Shown: positions 1-8,611 of the stretch, in pieces
Position numbering within the stretch: the stretch's first letter is position 1
How the letters are laid out: the number at the start of each line of letters is the position of its first letter
Assembly (NCBI RefSeq): GCF_003052515.2
Contig: NZ_QARE02000010.1
Location: 124,001 to 188,000 of the forward strand
From: Pseudomonas sp. RIT409
GTDB lineage: Bacteria > Pseudomonadota > Gammaproteobacteria > Pseudomonadales > Pseudomonadaceae
DNA length: 64,000 bases
Reading direction: 5' to 3'
Notes under the pieces: generated by a model
Databases searched by the model: none
What the model was told of the DNA's origin: nothing
Seen by the model: the letters and a program-made list of their open reading frames with translations, nothing else
Position numbers and translations under genes: made by a program

Positions 1-334
1 ACACCACGGTCGCCGGGTGCAGCACTGAGCTGTTGTGCAAGTCATCCTGCTCGACCAGATGCGAGGCTGCGCCGTTGACCAATGCAGCGAAATACGCAGT
101 GGTGCCGCGGCCATTGACCAGCACCTTTGCCTTTCCACTGGCCGGGCCCATGCGCTCGGCATAGCGTTCGAAGATCGGAATGGGCCGCGCGCCCTTGCTG
201 GCCAGCGCCGAACCGACCCAGTCCAGAAACAGGTCTTCGGTGCGGTCCAGCACGGGCCCGGGAATCTGCTCGTAATGCAGCTCGGCGAGAAAGCTCGCCA
301 ATACCTGGGTGTGGCTTGCCTGGGTATGACTCAT
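1..334 (-). CDS. MmgE/PrpD family protein, N-terminal part (itaconate cluster)
   Basis: The reading frame opens at an ATG on the minus strand at 332-334 and runs off the left edge of the window, so about 111 residues are visible. It begins MSHTQASHTQVLASF and contains the N-terminal MmgE/PrpD (2-methylcitrate dehydratase superfamily) pattern: a helical start, then DWVGSALASKG, then a stretch ending NGAASHLVEQDDLHN. Family members dehydrate or isomerise small hydroxy-acids or their CoA derivatives. It starts 11 bp after the acyl-CoA dehydrogenase and follows the itaconyl-CoA hydratase-like gene. A PrpD-like gene occupies the same place in the P. aeruginosa itaconate operon (PA0878-PA0883), so an itaconate role is inferred from context. 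The C-terminal catalytic part is outside the window. Confidence 0.88.
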   Translation of the reverse strand, partial: MSHTQASHTQVLASFLAELHYEQIPGPVLDRTEDLFLDWVGSALASKGARPIPIFERYAERMGPASGKAKVLVNGRGTTAYFAALVNGAASHLVEQDDLHNSSVLHPATVV

Positions 335-344
335 CTGGATGTCC

Positions 345-1508
345 TCAGAAGCTGCGTGGCAGCTCGAGCAAATGCTCGGCAACGTAGGAAAGGATCAGGT
401 TGGTGGAGATTGGCGCGACCTGATACAGACGGGTTTCGCGGAACTTGCGCTCGACGTCGTATTCGTTGGCAAAGCCAAAACCGCCGTGGGTCTGCAAGCA
501 GGCGTTTGCTGCTTCCCACGATGCTTTCGCCGCAAGGTATTTGGCCATGTTCGCCGCCGCACCGGCGTTCTTGCCGCTGTCGTATTCCTCGCAGGCGCGC
601 CAGCGCATCAGGTCAGCCGCTTCAATTTCGATATGGGCTTCGGCAATCGGAAACTGAACGCCCTGGTTCTGGCCAATCGGACGGCCAAACACCACGCGAT
701 CGCGGGCGTAAGCAGCAGATTTTTCGGTGAACCAGCGGCCATCGCCAATGCACTCGGCGGCGATCAGCGTGCGCTCGGCGTTCAAGCCGTCGAGGATGTA
801 CTTGAAGCCCTTGCCCTCTTCACCGATCAGGCTGTCAGCAGGCAGTTCGAGGTTGTCGAAGAACAGCTCGTTGGTTTCGTGGTTGACCATGTTGGCGATG
901 GGCTGAACGGTCAGGCCGTTGCCGATGGCCTCGCGCAGATCGACGAGGAAGATCGACATGCCTTCGGATTTCTTCTTCACCTCGGCCAGTGGCGTGGTGC
1001 GCGCCAGCAAGATCATCAGGTCCGAATGCTGGACCCGTGAAATCCAGACTTTCTGGCCGTTGATCACATACTTGTCGCCCTGCCTGACAGCGGTGGTCTT
1101 GATCTTGGTGGTGTCGGTGCCGGTGGTCGGTTCGGTGACGCCCATCGATTGCAGGCGCAGTTCGCCGCTGGCGAGCTTTGGCAGGTAGTAGCTTTTCTGC
1201 ATTTCGCTGCCGTGGCGCAGCAGAGTGAACATGTTGTACATCTGGCCATGCACAGTGCCGGAATTACCGCCGCAGGCGTTCACTTCTTCGAGGATCACCG
1301 AGGCTTCGGCCAGGCCCAGGCCCGAGCCGCCGTATTCCACAGGAATCATCGCCGACAGCCAGCCCGCGTCAGTCAGCGCTTTGACGAAGGCCTCCGGGAA
1401 GCCCTTCTCCTCATCGATCTTGCGCCAGTACTCGGCCGGGAACTCGGCGCACAGGGCGCGCACGCCTTCGCGGATGGCATTGAGGTCTTCGTTATCGTAT
1501 GGACTCAT
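345..1508 (-). CDS. Acyl-CoA dehydrogenase family protein
   Basis: A 387-residue flavoprotein of the acyl-CoA dehydrogenase superfamily; the length is typical. I chose the ATG giving MSPYDNEDLNAI because the upstream extension is unlike the family. Visible family segments are the N-terminal helical domain with GGSGLGLAEASVILEEV, the FAD-contacting beta region SMGVTEPTTGTDTT, WISRVQHSD, and the C-terminal segment YARDRVVFGRPIGQNQGVQF with QTHGGFGFANEYDVER. It lies between the MaoC-like hydratase and the MmgE/PrpD gene, matching PA0879 in the itaconate operon of P. aeruginosa. Its exact substrate is not known from the sequence. It is probably co-transcribed with the hydratase, whose stop is 88 bp upstream. 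Confidence 0.92.
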   Translation of the reverse strand: MSPYDNEDLNAIREGVRALCAEFPAEYWRKIDEEKGFPEAFVKALTDAGWLSAMIPVEYGGSGLGLAEASVILEEVNACGGNSGTVHGQMYNMFTLLRHGSEMQKSYYLPKLASGELRLQSMGVTEPTTGTDTTKIKTTAVRQGDKYVINGQKVWISRVQHSDLMILLARTTPLAEVKKKSEGMSIFLVDLREAIGNGLTVQPIANMVNHETNELFFDNLELPADSLIGEEGKGFKYILDGLNAERTLIAAECIGDGRWFTEKSAAYARDRVVFGRPIGQNQGVQFPIAEAHIEIEAADLMRWRACEEYDSGKNAGAAANMAKYLAAKASWEAANACLQTHGGFGFANEYDVERKFRETRLYQVAPISTNLILSYVAEHLLELPRSF

Positions 1509-1596
1509 GGTGTTCACTCGCGTCTGCCAAAAGCCCCGTCGCAAGTGCGGGGCTGGCCATGCCTATATAAAAGAAGAGAGTTGGGTCGAACCCGGC

Positions 1597-2436
1597 TCAG
1601 TCAAAAAGCACTTCGGCGCTTTGCGCGACACCGGCTTCATTGCCCGCCCACAACTGCGCTTTTCCTGGCTCGCTGATGCGGCCACCGACACGGAACGGCG
1701 TCGGCACGTTCAGCGGGCGCACGCCGCGATAGGCGAAGTGGCGCACGCGTTTGTCTGGGTTGGCGTGGATGAACGCGCGCAGGTTGAACGTCGCGATCAT
1801 CGGCCCGTGAACCACTAGCCCTGGGTAACCTTCGGTTTCAGTGACGTAGGGGTAGTCGTAGTGGATGCGATGGCCGTTGAAGGTCACAGCGGAGTAGCGG
1901 AACAACAGGGTCGGCGTCGGGTGGATGGTTTCGCTCCAGTCGCCCTGCTCCGGCGCGTCGCCGCTGTTGAGCTTCGGGGGATTGGGTTCGCGGTAAACGA
2001 TGTCCTGTTCTTCGCGCACGCACAGCTCGCCGTTCTGTGAGTAATCGTGACGCAGGGTGACGAACAGCAACGACCCAGTGCGGCCGTGTTTTTCTTCGAT
2101 GTGCAGGATGGTCGACAGGCGATGGGCGTCAGCCCCCACTGTCAGGGGCTGAAGGAATTCGACACGGCCGCCGGCCCACATGCGGTTGCGATTGTCGGCG
2201 GGCGGTAGAAAGCCACCACGGGCAGGATGACCGTCGCCGCCCAGTTGCGACTCGAACACCGGTTCCTGGAAAAAACACCATTGCCACAGGGCAGGCAGCG
2301 CCTCGCCCGCGGCCGGCACAGGCTCGCCGAACGTGGCGGCGATGCGCTTGATCAGGTTGAGACTCAGGTGATCCTGAGCCTCTTCGGTCCGTCCGATCCA
2401 GGCACTGAAATCCACCGGCGAATCTGAATCACTCAT
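1597..2436 (-). CDS. ich: MaoC/FAS1-like dehydratase, probable itaconyl-CoA (mesaconyl-C4-CoA) hydratase
   Basis: A 279-residue double hot-dog dehydratase. The first half (to about residue 150) matches the FAS1-like N-terminal dehydratase domain with the segment WQWCFFQEP. The second half holds the MaoC-type active-site stretch HRIHYDYPYVTETEGYPGLV followed by HGPMIATF, with the expected Asp-Tyr and His positions. Members hydrate itaconyl-CoA or mesaconyl-C4-CoA to citramalyl-CoA, the middle step in converting itaconate to pyruvate and acetyl-CoA. The divergent LysR gene and the following dehydrogenase and PrpD-like genes reproduce the Pseudomonas itaconate operon. The CoA-transferase and citramalyl-CoA lyase would lie beyond the left edge. 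The family and operon assignment are strong; the substrate is inferred. Confidence 0.87.
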   Translation of the reverse strand: MSDSDSPVDFSAWIGRTEEAQDHLSLNLIKRIAATFGEPVPAAGEALPALWQWCFFQEPVFESQLGGDGHPARGGFLPPADNRNRMWAGGRVEFLQPLTVGADAHRLSTILHIEEKHGRTGSLLFVTLRHDYSQNGELCVREEQDIVYREPNPPKLNSGDAPEQGDWSETIHPTPTLLFRYSAVTFNGHRIHYDYPYVTETEGYPGLVVHGPMIATFNLRAFIHANPDKRVRHFAYRGVRPLNVPTPFRVGGRISEPGKAQLWAGNEAGVAQSAEVLFD

Positions 2437-2563
2437 GGGAGAGAACCTTCTGCGTTTGTTGTTATGCGCAGATGATGGGATCGAGCGGGCATTCTGTGAA
2501 TTTGCATTTGCGTATACCGGCGTTCATGTATGCTGAACGCCTCTTTCGCTCGTGGACCGTCCC

Positions 2564-3451
2564 ATGCACTTCGACCTGGCTGACTTGCGCCTCTTCATCC
2601 ATATCGGCGAATCCCCGAGCCTGACCCAGGGCGCACGCCGCGCCTTTCTTTCCCCCGCGGCGGCCAGCGCCCGGATCAAGGCGCTGGAAAGCCAGCTCGA
2701 CACCCGCTTGCTGTACCGCGACAGTCGCGGGGTAGAACTCACCCCTGCCGGGCAGCGGCTGCTCAAGCACGCGCGGTTGATCATGAGCCAGGTCGATTAC
2801 CTCAAGAGCGAATTCACCCACTACGGCACCGACTCGGCGGGCCACATTCGCATCTTCGCCAACACCACCGCGGTGACAGAATTCTTGCCGGAAGTGCTTG
2901 CGGGTTTTCTCGCCGAACGCCCAGGGGTGACCGTCGACCTGCAAGAGCGCCTGTCGCGGGACATCGTGCGGGGTGTGCTCGACGGCAGCTCCGACATGGG
3001 CATCATCGCCGGACCGGTCGAGGCGGCGGGCCTGCAAATCCTGCATTTCAGCACCGATCGGTTGGTCCTGACCGTGCCCGAAGGGCATGAGCTGGCCAAG
3101 CAAAAACAGGTGACATTCAAGCAGACCCTGGCCTTTCAGCACATCGGCCTGCACGAAGGCAGCACATTGCTCAGCTTTCTGCGCGATCACGTCGAGCGAC
3201 TGGGGCTGAACCTGTCCCTCAGGATTCAAGTGTCGAGCTTCGAAGCCATCTGCCGGATGGTGGAAGCGGGCGTGGGGATCGGGATCATCCCCGAGTCCGC
3301 CGCCACGCGCCACAGCCGGACCATGAAACTGGTGACCATCACGCTGGACGAGGCCTGGGCGGTACGGGAGAGGAGCATTCTGGTGCGCGAACTGGACGCC
3401 CTGCCGGGGGTCGTACGGGCCCTGATCAAAGTGCTGATGCCTGGTTCGTAA
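2564..3451 (+). CDS. LysR-family regulator of the itaconate cluster
   Basis: A 295-residue LysR-type regulator starting MHFDLADLRLFIHIGE. A GTG four codons upstream (2552) is an alternative start. The N-terminal winged HTH reads LTQGARRAFLSPAAASARIKALE and is followed by the linker helix and an effector-binding domain with ADDs typical of LTTRs (GIIAGPVEAAG, VSSFEAICRMVEAGVGIGIIP). It is transcribed divergently from the hydratase gene with about 127 bp between them, the standard LTTR arrangement. The equivalent P. aeruginosa gene PA0877 is the itaconate regulator (called RipR or ItcR in the literature). The role here is inferred from position and family. Confidence 0.9.
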   Translation: MHFDLADLRLFIHIGESPSLTQGARRAFLSPAAASARIKALESQLDTRLLYRDSRGVELTPAGQRLLKHARLIMSQVDYLKSEFTHYGTDSAGHIRIFANTTAVTEFLPEVLAGFLAERPGVTVDLQERLSRDIVRGVLDGSSDMGIIAGPVEAAGLQILHFSTDRLVLTVPEGHELAKQKQVTFKQTLAFQHIGLHEGSTLLSFLRDHVERLGLNLSLRIQVSSFEAICRMVEAGVGIGIIPESAATRHSRTMKLVTITLDEAWAVRERSILVRELDALPGVVRALIKVLMPGS

Positions 3452-3471
3452 ATAGCTCTGCCGCCGCCGAC

Positions 3472-3560
3472 TGTAGGAGCGCGCTCGCCCGCGGCGGCGT
3501 CAGCTCGGGCACAGAAGCGGTGTCCTGCTGCACGCCGTCGCGGGCAAGCGCGCTCCTACA
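3472..3560. repeat. Paired REP palindromes (BIME)
   Basis: Two oppositely oriented copies of the Pseudomonas REP core, TGTAGGAGCGCGCTCGCCCG on the left and the inverted form CGGGCAAGCGCGCTCCTACA on the right, are separated by about 45 bp. They fill the gap between the convergent LysR and AraC genes. Such pairs are dispersed non-autonomous repeats moved by REP-associated tyrosine transposases, none of which is present nearby. They may also act as transcription end structures. Confidence 0.85.
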
Positions 3561-3583
3561 GATTGGGTGTCAGGTTTGATTCG

Positions 3584-4420
3584 TCAGGCACCGTTCAACA
3601 TCCGCAACCACTTCCCGGGCGGATAGCCAAAGGTCTTCACGAAATGGCGCGTCATGTGGCTCTGGTCGGCGAAACCGGCCATGGCCGAGGCGTCGCTCAG
3701 GGACATACCGCAGGCGATCGAATGGCGCACCAGGTCCAGTCGACGCAGCGTCAGGTAGCGATAGGGGCTGGTGCCGAACAACGCACGGAAGTCCCGGGAC
3801 AGGCGCCAGCGGTCGGTGTCGCTGGCCTGCTCCAGCGAATCGAGGCTGACGCCCTGCTCGAGGCTGGCCAGCAGCAGTTCGCGGGCGCGTTCGGCGGCGA
3901 CGTAATCGACACGCTGGCGCCCTCTGCGCGCACCCGTGGCGTGTTGCAGGGCGATGGCGATGTCGTAGACGGCGTCGTCAAGTTCCAGCGGGTCGAGGGC
4001 GGTGTGCAGGTCACGCAACAGCGCCTGCGTGGCCTTGAACAGACGCGGGTCATTGGACACCCCGCCTTTGATGAACGGCAAGGGTTTGCCACCCAGCACC
4101 TGTTGGATCATCGCAGGTTCCAGATAGAACATCCGATACCGAAAGCCATCTTCTGTACCCGCATGCCCATCATGGGGTTCGTCGGGGTGCAGGACCATGG
4201 TCTGGCCTGGCAAGTTGTTCACCAGTTCCTTGCCGTAGCGAAAGCTCTGGACGCCTGACAGGGTATGGCCGATGGCATAGGTGTCGTGCCGGTGCATGTC
4301 GAAGCCATGGCCGTGGAAGTATGCCTCGATGCGCTCCAACTGCGGCGAGGGTTCGGCGCGCACCACCCAGTCCCGCTCCGAATGGGTCAGGTGGGCTTCA
4401 CCGTTTGAGTACTTGTCCAT
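3584..4420 (-). CDS. AraC-family transcriptional regulator
   Basis: A 278-residue regulator. The N-terminal cupin-like AraC binding domain carries HRHDTYAIGHTLSGVQSFRYG and VLHPDEPHDGHAG. The C-terminal double HTH contains GVSLDSLEQASDTDRWRLSRDF and the AraC signature SLSDASAMAGFADQSHMTRHFVK, then GYPPGKW. It is convergent with the itaconate LysR gene and divergent from the acetyltransferase at 4644, with about 220 bp between them. Neighbours do not reveal its target; the acetyltransferase or itself are possible. The family assignment is secure, the regulon is not known. Confidence 0.9.
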   Translation of the reverse strand: MDKYSNGEAHLTHSERDWVVRAEPSPQLERIEAYFHGHGFDMHRHDTYAIGHTLSGVQSFRYGKELVNNLPGQTMVLHPDEPHDGHAGTEDGFRYRMFYLEPAMIQQVLGGKPLPFIKGGVSNDPRLFKATQALLRDLHTALDPLELDDAVYDIAIALQHATGARRGRQRVDYVAAERARELLLASLEQGVSLDSLEQASDTDRWRLSRDFRALFGTSPYRYLTLRRLDLVRHSIACGMSLSDASAMAGFADQSHMTRHFVKTFGYPPGKWLRMLNGA

Positions 4421-4643
4421 GGCGCGGGCTCAACGTTGAAAAGGCGGCAGGCGTTCACAGATACCACTTGCGGTCGCGGTTGTGAATGCCCGTTCCCGCG
4501 CAAGCCCACGGACACTTATCGCCAGATCATCGGGGCTCTTGCATCCCATGGGAACTGTGCGACCATCTGACCGTCATTCCAAACAACAACAATGCGCTCG
4601 GCCAATCAATTGGCACGAGGCTCCGACCAGGAATGTTGGACTC

Positions 4644-5471
4644 ATGAATTACTTCCGCCGCCTGTGGCTGGACCGCCAGCTGAAACGCGCCCTCGCTCGC
4701 AACAAATGCCGACTGGACAGTGGCATCCGGGGCTTGCGAAACGACCTGCAGTTGACCCTCGAATACGGCGTCAAACTGCATCAGGTCAAGATCAATGCGC
4801 GAACGCTGCGCATTGGTGCTTACACCGACATCGTCAGCGGCACGGAATTGCAAGATGTCTCGCACATCGGCCGCTACTGCTCCATTGCCCGCAACGTCAC
4901 CCTCGGACAAAACCGCAAATCGCACCCCTTGAACTGGCTGAGCACTCACAGTGCACTGGCTGCGCAGCGCCACGGCCACTGCGGGGCGCCGCTGACGACT
5001 GAACCGACCCGGCAGACCGTGATCGGACACGACGTATGGATCGGCATGGACGCGCTGATCCTGGAGGGCGTAACCATTGGCACCGGTGCTGTCATCGGCG
5101 CCCGATCCCTGGTGACCCGCGATGTGCCTCCCTATGCGGTGGTCACCGGCTCCCCCGCTCGCGTGCAGCGCTATCGCTTCGAGCCGGCCGTCATCGAAGG
5201 CCTGCTGGCCAGCCAATGGTGGAACCTGCCGCCAGAACACTTGGCCAGGTTGCCCCTGGAAGATCCCGAAAAACTGCTGGAAGCGTTGCAAGGTGTCGTG
5301 GTCCCGGACCGCGATCCGGGGTCGGTAACGGTGTGCAACAAGCCGTTCAGCGTGACGCATCGCCACGCAGATCCGGCTGAAGCGGCTGCCCAGACAACGG
5401 CGCGTAGTCCCGCGCGGGCGGACCGGCCGGGCCTTGTATCACTGCTGACAGCAGCCACCGCTCGAAAATGA
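4644..5471 (+). CDS. CatB-like hexapeptide-repeat O-acetyltransferase
   Basis: A 275-residue left-handed beta-helix acyltransferase. I start it at the ATG giving [12 protein letters not shown], which has a nearby purine-rich site; the longer upstream frame is unlike the family. Hexapeptide turns are visible in the middle ([32 protein letters not shown]). The xenobiotic-acetyltransferase signature [12 protein letters not shown] and [24 protein letters not shown] repeats with [20 protein letters not shown] follow. The C-terminal 60 residues are a low-complexity tail rich in Ala, Arg and Thr. Such enzymes acetylate sugars or small molecules with acetyl-CoA. The acceptor is unknown; no polysaccharide genes are adjacent. 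Confidence 0.86.
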   Translation: MNYFRRLWLDRQLKRALARNKCRLDSGIRGLRNDLQLTLEYGVKLHQVKINARTLRIGAYTDIVSGTELQDVSHIGRYCSIARNVTLGQNRKSHPLNWLSTHSALAAQRHGHCGAPLTTEPTRQTVIGHDVWIGMDALILEGVTIGTGAVIGARSLVTRDVPPYAVVTGSPARVQRYRFEPAVIEGLLASQWWNLPPEHLARLPLEDPEKLLEALQGVVVPDRDPGSVTVCNKPFSVTHRHADPAEAAAQTTARSPARADRPGLVSLLTAATARK

Positions 5472-5489
5472 ATGGACACCGGCATGGGG

Positions 5490-6443
5490 TCATCCGGGTT
5501 GCTTGAGGTCGTTCGCCGGGGCTGCGGTCGCATGCACCGACGGCGCCTTCGCCTCGAGCAACGCCTGAATCGCCTGTCGGTACGCCTGCTTGCCCAGGTT
5601 CATGCTGTTGTTGTGGTTGCCGCCGGGCACCATCAATAGCCGCTTCGGCTCCTGGGCGGCCTCGAACAGCGCCTCGCTGAAGCGCGGCGAAACGAATTGA
5701 TCGGCGCTGCCATGGACGATCAACACCGGCATGCGGATGTCGGCGATCTTGTCGATGGAGTCGAACTTCTGCGAGACCAGCCAGCGCACCGGCAGTGAAG
5801 TCCGGGTGCTGGCAACCGATGCCGCGACGTCGGCCAGGTTGGTGAACGTCGACTCGACGATCAATCCCCGCGCCTGGACCGGCTCATCGCGCTTCTGCGC
5901 ATCCCGCCCGAGCTCAGCGGCCAGGTCCACCGCCACGGCGCCGCCCAGTGAATGGCCGTAAATCAAGCGCTTGGCAGGATCGGGTTGCAGGTGTTCGAGG
6001 CGTTCCCAGGCGATGCGCGCGTCTTCGTAGACAGAGGCTTCCGACGGCAGTTGCCCCTTGCTTTGCCCAAAACCTCGGTAGTCGATGGCCAGTACGGAAA
6101 AGCCCAGTGCATGCAACTGCTCGATGCGGAAAAACTGTCCGGTCAGGTTCCAGCGCGAGCCATGCAAGTAAAGGATGGCGGAGGCGTCTTTCTGTTCCGC
6201 TGGCCACCACCAGGCGTGGATGTTCTGCGTGACGCCAAACGAGGGGGCCCGCAGTTCGAGCTCCTGCACGTCAGTCGGAATGCCGTGATACCAACTGGCC
6301 GTGCCCGGCTCGATCATGAAGATGAGTTCGCGCTCTTTGTGCTGCAGCGCCGCGCAGCCCACGGGCAGGCCTACGACAATCAACAGCATGCACGACCAGA
6401 AAAGCCAGCGCGCCTTCAAACGCGCGAGGGAAAGTTGCGGCAT
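5490..6443 (-). CDS. Alpha/beta-hydrolase (membrane-anchored or lipoprotein-like serine hydrolase)
   Basis: A 317-residue hydrolase; the start MPQLSLARLKARWLF gives an N-terminal hydrophobic segment (about residues 14-27) ending VGLPVGCAAL, which is a weak lipobox or a membrane anchor. The catalytic triad is readable: nucleophile Ser in YGHSLGGA, Asp in VHGSADQFV, and His in PGGNHNNS. The oxyanion region is LYLHGSRWN. Related proteins are annotated as alpha/beta fold hydrolases of the BAAT/dienelactone-like group with unknown substrate. It is convergent with the acetyltransferase; the gene ends are 18 bp apart. No substrate can be inferred from the neighbours. Confidence 0.88.
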   Translation of the reverse strand: MPQLSLARLKARWLFWSCMLLIVVGLPVGCAALQHKERELIFMIEPGTASWYHGIPTDVQELELRAPSFGVTQNIHAWWWPAEQKDASAILYLHGSRWNLTGQFFRIEQLHALGFSVLAIDYRGFGQSKGQLPSEASVYEDARIAWERLEHLQPDPAKRLIYGHSLGGAVAVDLAAELGRDAQKRDEPVQARGLIVESTFTNLADVAASVASTRTSLPVRWLVSQKFDSIDKIADIRMPVLIVHGSADQFVSPRFSEALFEAAQEPKRLLMVPGGNHNNSMNLGKQAYRQAIQALLEAKAPSVHATAAPANDLKQPG

Positions 6444-6646
6444 AGGGGCGTCCGGAGCAGAAACAATGACCCCGGCAGTGTGCCATTCATTGCCGCGGAA
6501 GATGAGTGCCTTCTGCCGGAAGAAATGAATCGTCGGCCCCCCGCCCACAGCAACACGGGGGGCGGGCAAGCGCTCGGCCCACCGAGAGCGGGCCTGTGGT
6601 CAATCAGTCAGCGGTGTCCCGCAACTGAATGACACAATAAAACGAC

Positions 6647-7327
6647 TCAGTAGCCCGAAGCTGGCGCGGTGGCGCCACTGACGATGGCAATCCCCGAACT
6701 GGTGCCCAGCCGCGTGGCACCGGCCTCGATCATCGCCACGGCGGTGGCGTAGTCCCGAACGCCACCTGAAGCCTTGACGCCGACATCGGCGCCCACGACC
6801 TTGCGCATGAGCGCCACGTCCTCGAGCGTTGCCCCGCCACGGCTGAATCCGGTGGACGTCTTGACGAATGCAACCCCCAGTTCACGGCAGATTTCACAGG
6901 CCGCGACCTTCTGTGCGTCATCCAGCAGGCAGGTTTCCAGAATCACTTTCAGAGGGACCGCTGCGCACGCGTGTTTGACAGCGGCGATGTCATCGCGCAC
7001 CACGTCCAGCAGGCCGTCCTTCAGCGCTCCGACATTCAGCACCATGTCGATTTCACCCGCGCCGGCGGCCACAGCCTGCTGCGCTTCGAACGCCTTGGTG
7101 TCACTCAACCCTGCGCCCAGCGGGAACCCGACGACCGCACACACCTTCACCGCCTGACCTTTGAGCAGCGATGCCGCATAGGGCACCTGTCCAGAGTTCA
7201 CGCACACCGAATAGAATCCATTCTCCTGCGCCTCACGGCAAAGCGCAGCAATCTGGGCGCGAGAAGCGTCAGCGGCCAGCAAGGTGTGGTCGATGTACTG
7301 CGCGAGGGCGGCGGGTTCGATCTTCAT
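6647..7327 (-). CDS. deoC: Deoxyribose-phosphate aldolase
   Basis: A 226-residue class I aldolase (TIM barrel) that cleaves 2-deoxyribose-5-phosphate to acetaldehyde and glyceraldehyde-3-phosphate. The Schiff-base lysine lies in [16 protein letters not shown], the second active-site lysine in [11 protein letters not shown], and the N-terminal [13 protein letters not shown] matches the family start. The length is that of the short (about 220 aa) DeoC subfamily. It is divergent from deoR with 133 bp between them, in which a TAACA-N5-TGTTA palindrome lies. With the kinase and transporter downstream of deoR it completes a deoxyribose catabolic route. Confidence 0.95.
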   Translation of the reverse strand: MKIEPAALAQYIDHTLLAADASRAQIAALCREAQENGFYSVCVNSGQVPYAASLLKGQAVKVCAVVGFPLGAGLSDTKAFEAQQAVAAGAGEIDMVLNVGALKDGLLDVVRDDIAAVKHACAAVPLKVILETCLLDDAQKVAACEICRELGVAFVKTSTGFSRGGATLEDVALMRKVVGADVGVKASGGVRDYATAVAMIEAGATRLGTSSGIAIVSGATAPASGY

Positions 7328-7416
7328 TGACTCATTCCTTCAAGAGCAGCGATTAGCGGTAAGCTTCGAGCGGCACGCGAGGATGATTCGCCCGTCACCC
7401 CATAGTGTTTGAAATA

Positions 7417-7431
7417 TAACATATTGTGTTA
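7417..7431. promoter_or_regulatory. Candidate DeoR operator between deoC and deoR
   Basis: The inverted repeat TAACA-TATTG-TGTTA has perfect 5-bp arms and sits in the AT-rich centre of the divergent deoC/deoR gap. A related motif (TAACA followed by ATTGTG) recurs upstream of the kinase gene at 12086-12099. That shared pattern at both deoxyribose promoters suggests a binding site for the local DeoR protein. It is inferred from the sequence only. Confidence 0.55.
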
Positions 7432-7460
7432 ATTTTACATCAATTCAATCGACAACCGGG

Positions 7461-8231
7461 ATGACCGTGGACAACAAGAAATCCGACCGCATCAAATTGA
7501 TTCAGCAAGCCCTGCAGGACCAGAAAGCCATTCACCTGCGTGAAATGGCAGCGCTGCTGGATGTCTCGGAAATGACCCTGCGGCGCGATCTGAGCCGGCA
7601 CCCAGAGAAATTCCATTTGCTGGGCGGGCACATCACCCTGGCATTCGATCCCTCCGAAGCCAACGATTACAAAGTCACCGAGCAAGGCACACGACACGTC
7701 GAGGAAAAGCGTCGTATCGGCAAGTTGGCGGCGGCGTTCATCAAGCCGGGGGATACGGTCTTCTTCGACTGTGGCACAACCCTCCCCTTCGTCATCGATT
7801 TCATCCCGGACGAGATGGAGTTCACCGCCGTGTGCAACTCCTTGAACGTCTTGCTCAAACTCCAACAGAAACCCAACTGCAACATCGTGTTGTGCGGCGG
7901 CAGCTTCCACCGCAAGAATCAGGTCTTCGAACACCACAGCGAGGCGAGCATCCTGGACGGCATTCGCCTGACATGGGCATTCGTTTCAGCGGCTGGAGTC
8001 AGCGACCAGTTTGGTGTCACTTGCTTCAACTTCAACGAGGTCGAGGTCAAGCAAAAGGTCCTGCGTCAGGCATGCCACTGCATGTTGCTGGCCGACCACT
8101 CCAAGTTCGACGCTGTGCGCACGGCGCATTTCGCTACGCTGGATGCTTTTCATGTAGTGGTCAGCGACAAGAAAGTGCCCAAGGTGTATCGCGACTTGAT
8201 CCAGGGCTACGGGGCGCAGTTGGTGGTGTGA
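7461..8231 (+). CDS. deoR: DeoR-family regulator of the deoxyribose genes
   Basis: A 256-residue DeoR/GlpR-type regulator. The N-terminal winged HTH is visible (IHLREMAALLDVSEMTLRRDLS) and is followed by the DeoRC effector domain, with the sugar-phosphate-binding motif DTVFFDCGTTLPFVI and the C-terminal CHCMLLADHSKFDAV. It is divergent from deoC and faces the epimerase-transporter-kinase operon. Members bind a phosphorylated sugar, here probably deoxyribose or its phosphate, and repress catabolic genes. The candidate operators at 7417 and 12075 support autoregulation and control of both transcription units. The function is inferred from family and context. Confidence 0.9.
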   Translation: MTVDNKKSDRIKLIQQALQDQKAIHLREMAALLDVSEMTLRRDLSRHPEKFHLLGGHITLAFDPSEANDYKVTEQGTRHVEEKRRIGKLAAAFIKPGDTVFFDCGTTLPFVIDFIPDEMEFTAVCNSLNVLLKLQQKPNCNIVLCGGSFHRKNQVFEHHSEASILDGIRLTWAFVSAAGVSDQFGVTCFNFNEVEVKQKVLRQACHCMLLADHSKFDAVRTAHFATLDAFHVVVSDKKVPKVYRDLIQGYGAQLVV

Positions 8232-8249
8232 CCCTGCCGTATATCCATC

Positions 8250-8600
8250 TATAGGAGCGCGCTTGCCCGCGATAGGGTCTATCGGGACCGAATGGGCAAG
8301 CTGGACACAACCCCGTCGCGGGCAAGCGCGCTCCTACAAGGCGCCGGGTATCGTTAGTCAGAATGCGGGCCGACCTGTAGGAGCGCCAGGCTACGTTAGG
8401 CAGGATGCGGGCCGACCTGTAGGAGCGCCCCGCTACGTTAGGCAGGATGCGGGGCGACCTGTAGGAGCGCGCTTGCCCGCGACAGGGTCTATCGGTACCG
8501 AATAGGCCAGCTGACATAACCACGTCGCGAGCAAGCGCGCTCCTACAAGGCGCTGGACATCGTCGGAATGCGGGGCAATCTGTGGGAGCGAATTCATTCG
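8250..8600. repeat. REP palindrome array with short tandem repeat
   Basis: This 380-bp gap between convergent genes holds no ORF of note. It contains two REP pairs (about 8252-8337 and 8459-8548), each with TAGGAGCGCGCTTGCCCGCG on the left and an inverted copy on the right. Between them is a 42-bp unit, GGGCCGACCTGTAGGAGCGC followed by a CTACGTTAGGCAGGATGC tail, repeated at about 8370-8450. A further degenerate copy (GTGGGAGCGAATTCATTCGCG) lies at 8582. The array looks like expansion of REP sequences rather than a coding remnant. Confidence 0.85.
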
Positions 8601-8611
8601 CGACGAGGCCA

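Noticed and set aside
6536..6566. GC-rich dyad upstream of the alpha/beta hydrolase as a terminator
   Set aside because: The C-rich and G-rich arms are not true complements once aligned, and no T run follows.
8250..8600. CRISPR array
   Set aside because: Repeats are inverted REP palindromes of irregular spacing, and no cas genes are present.
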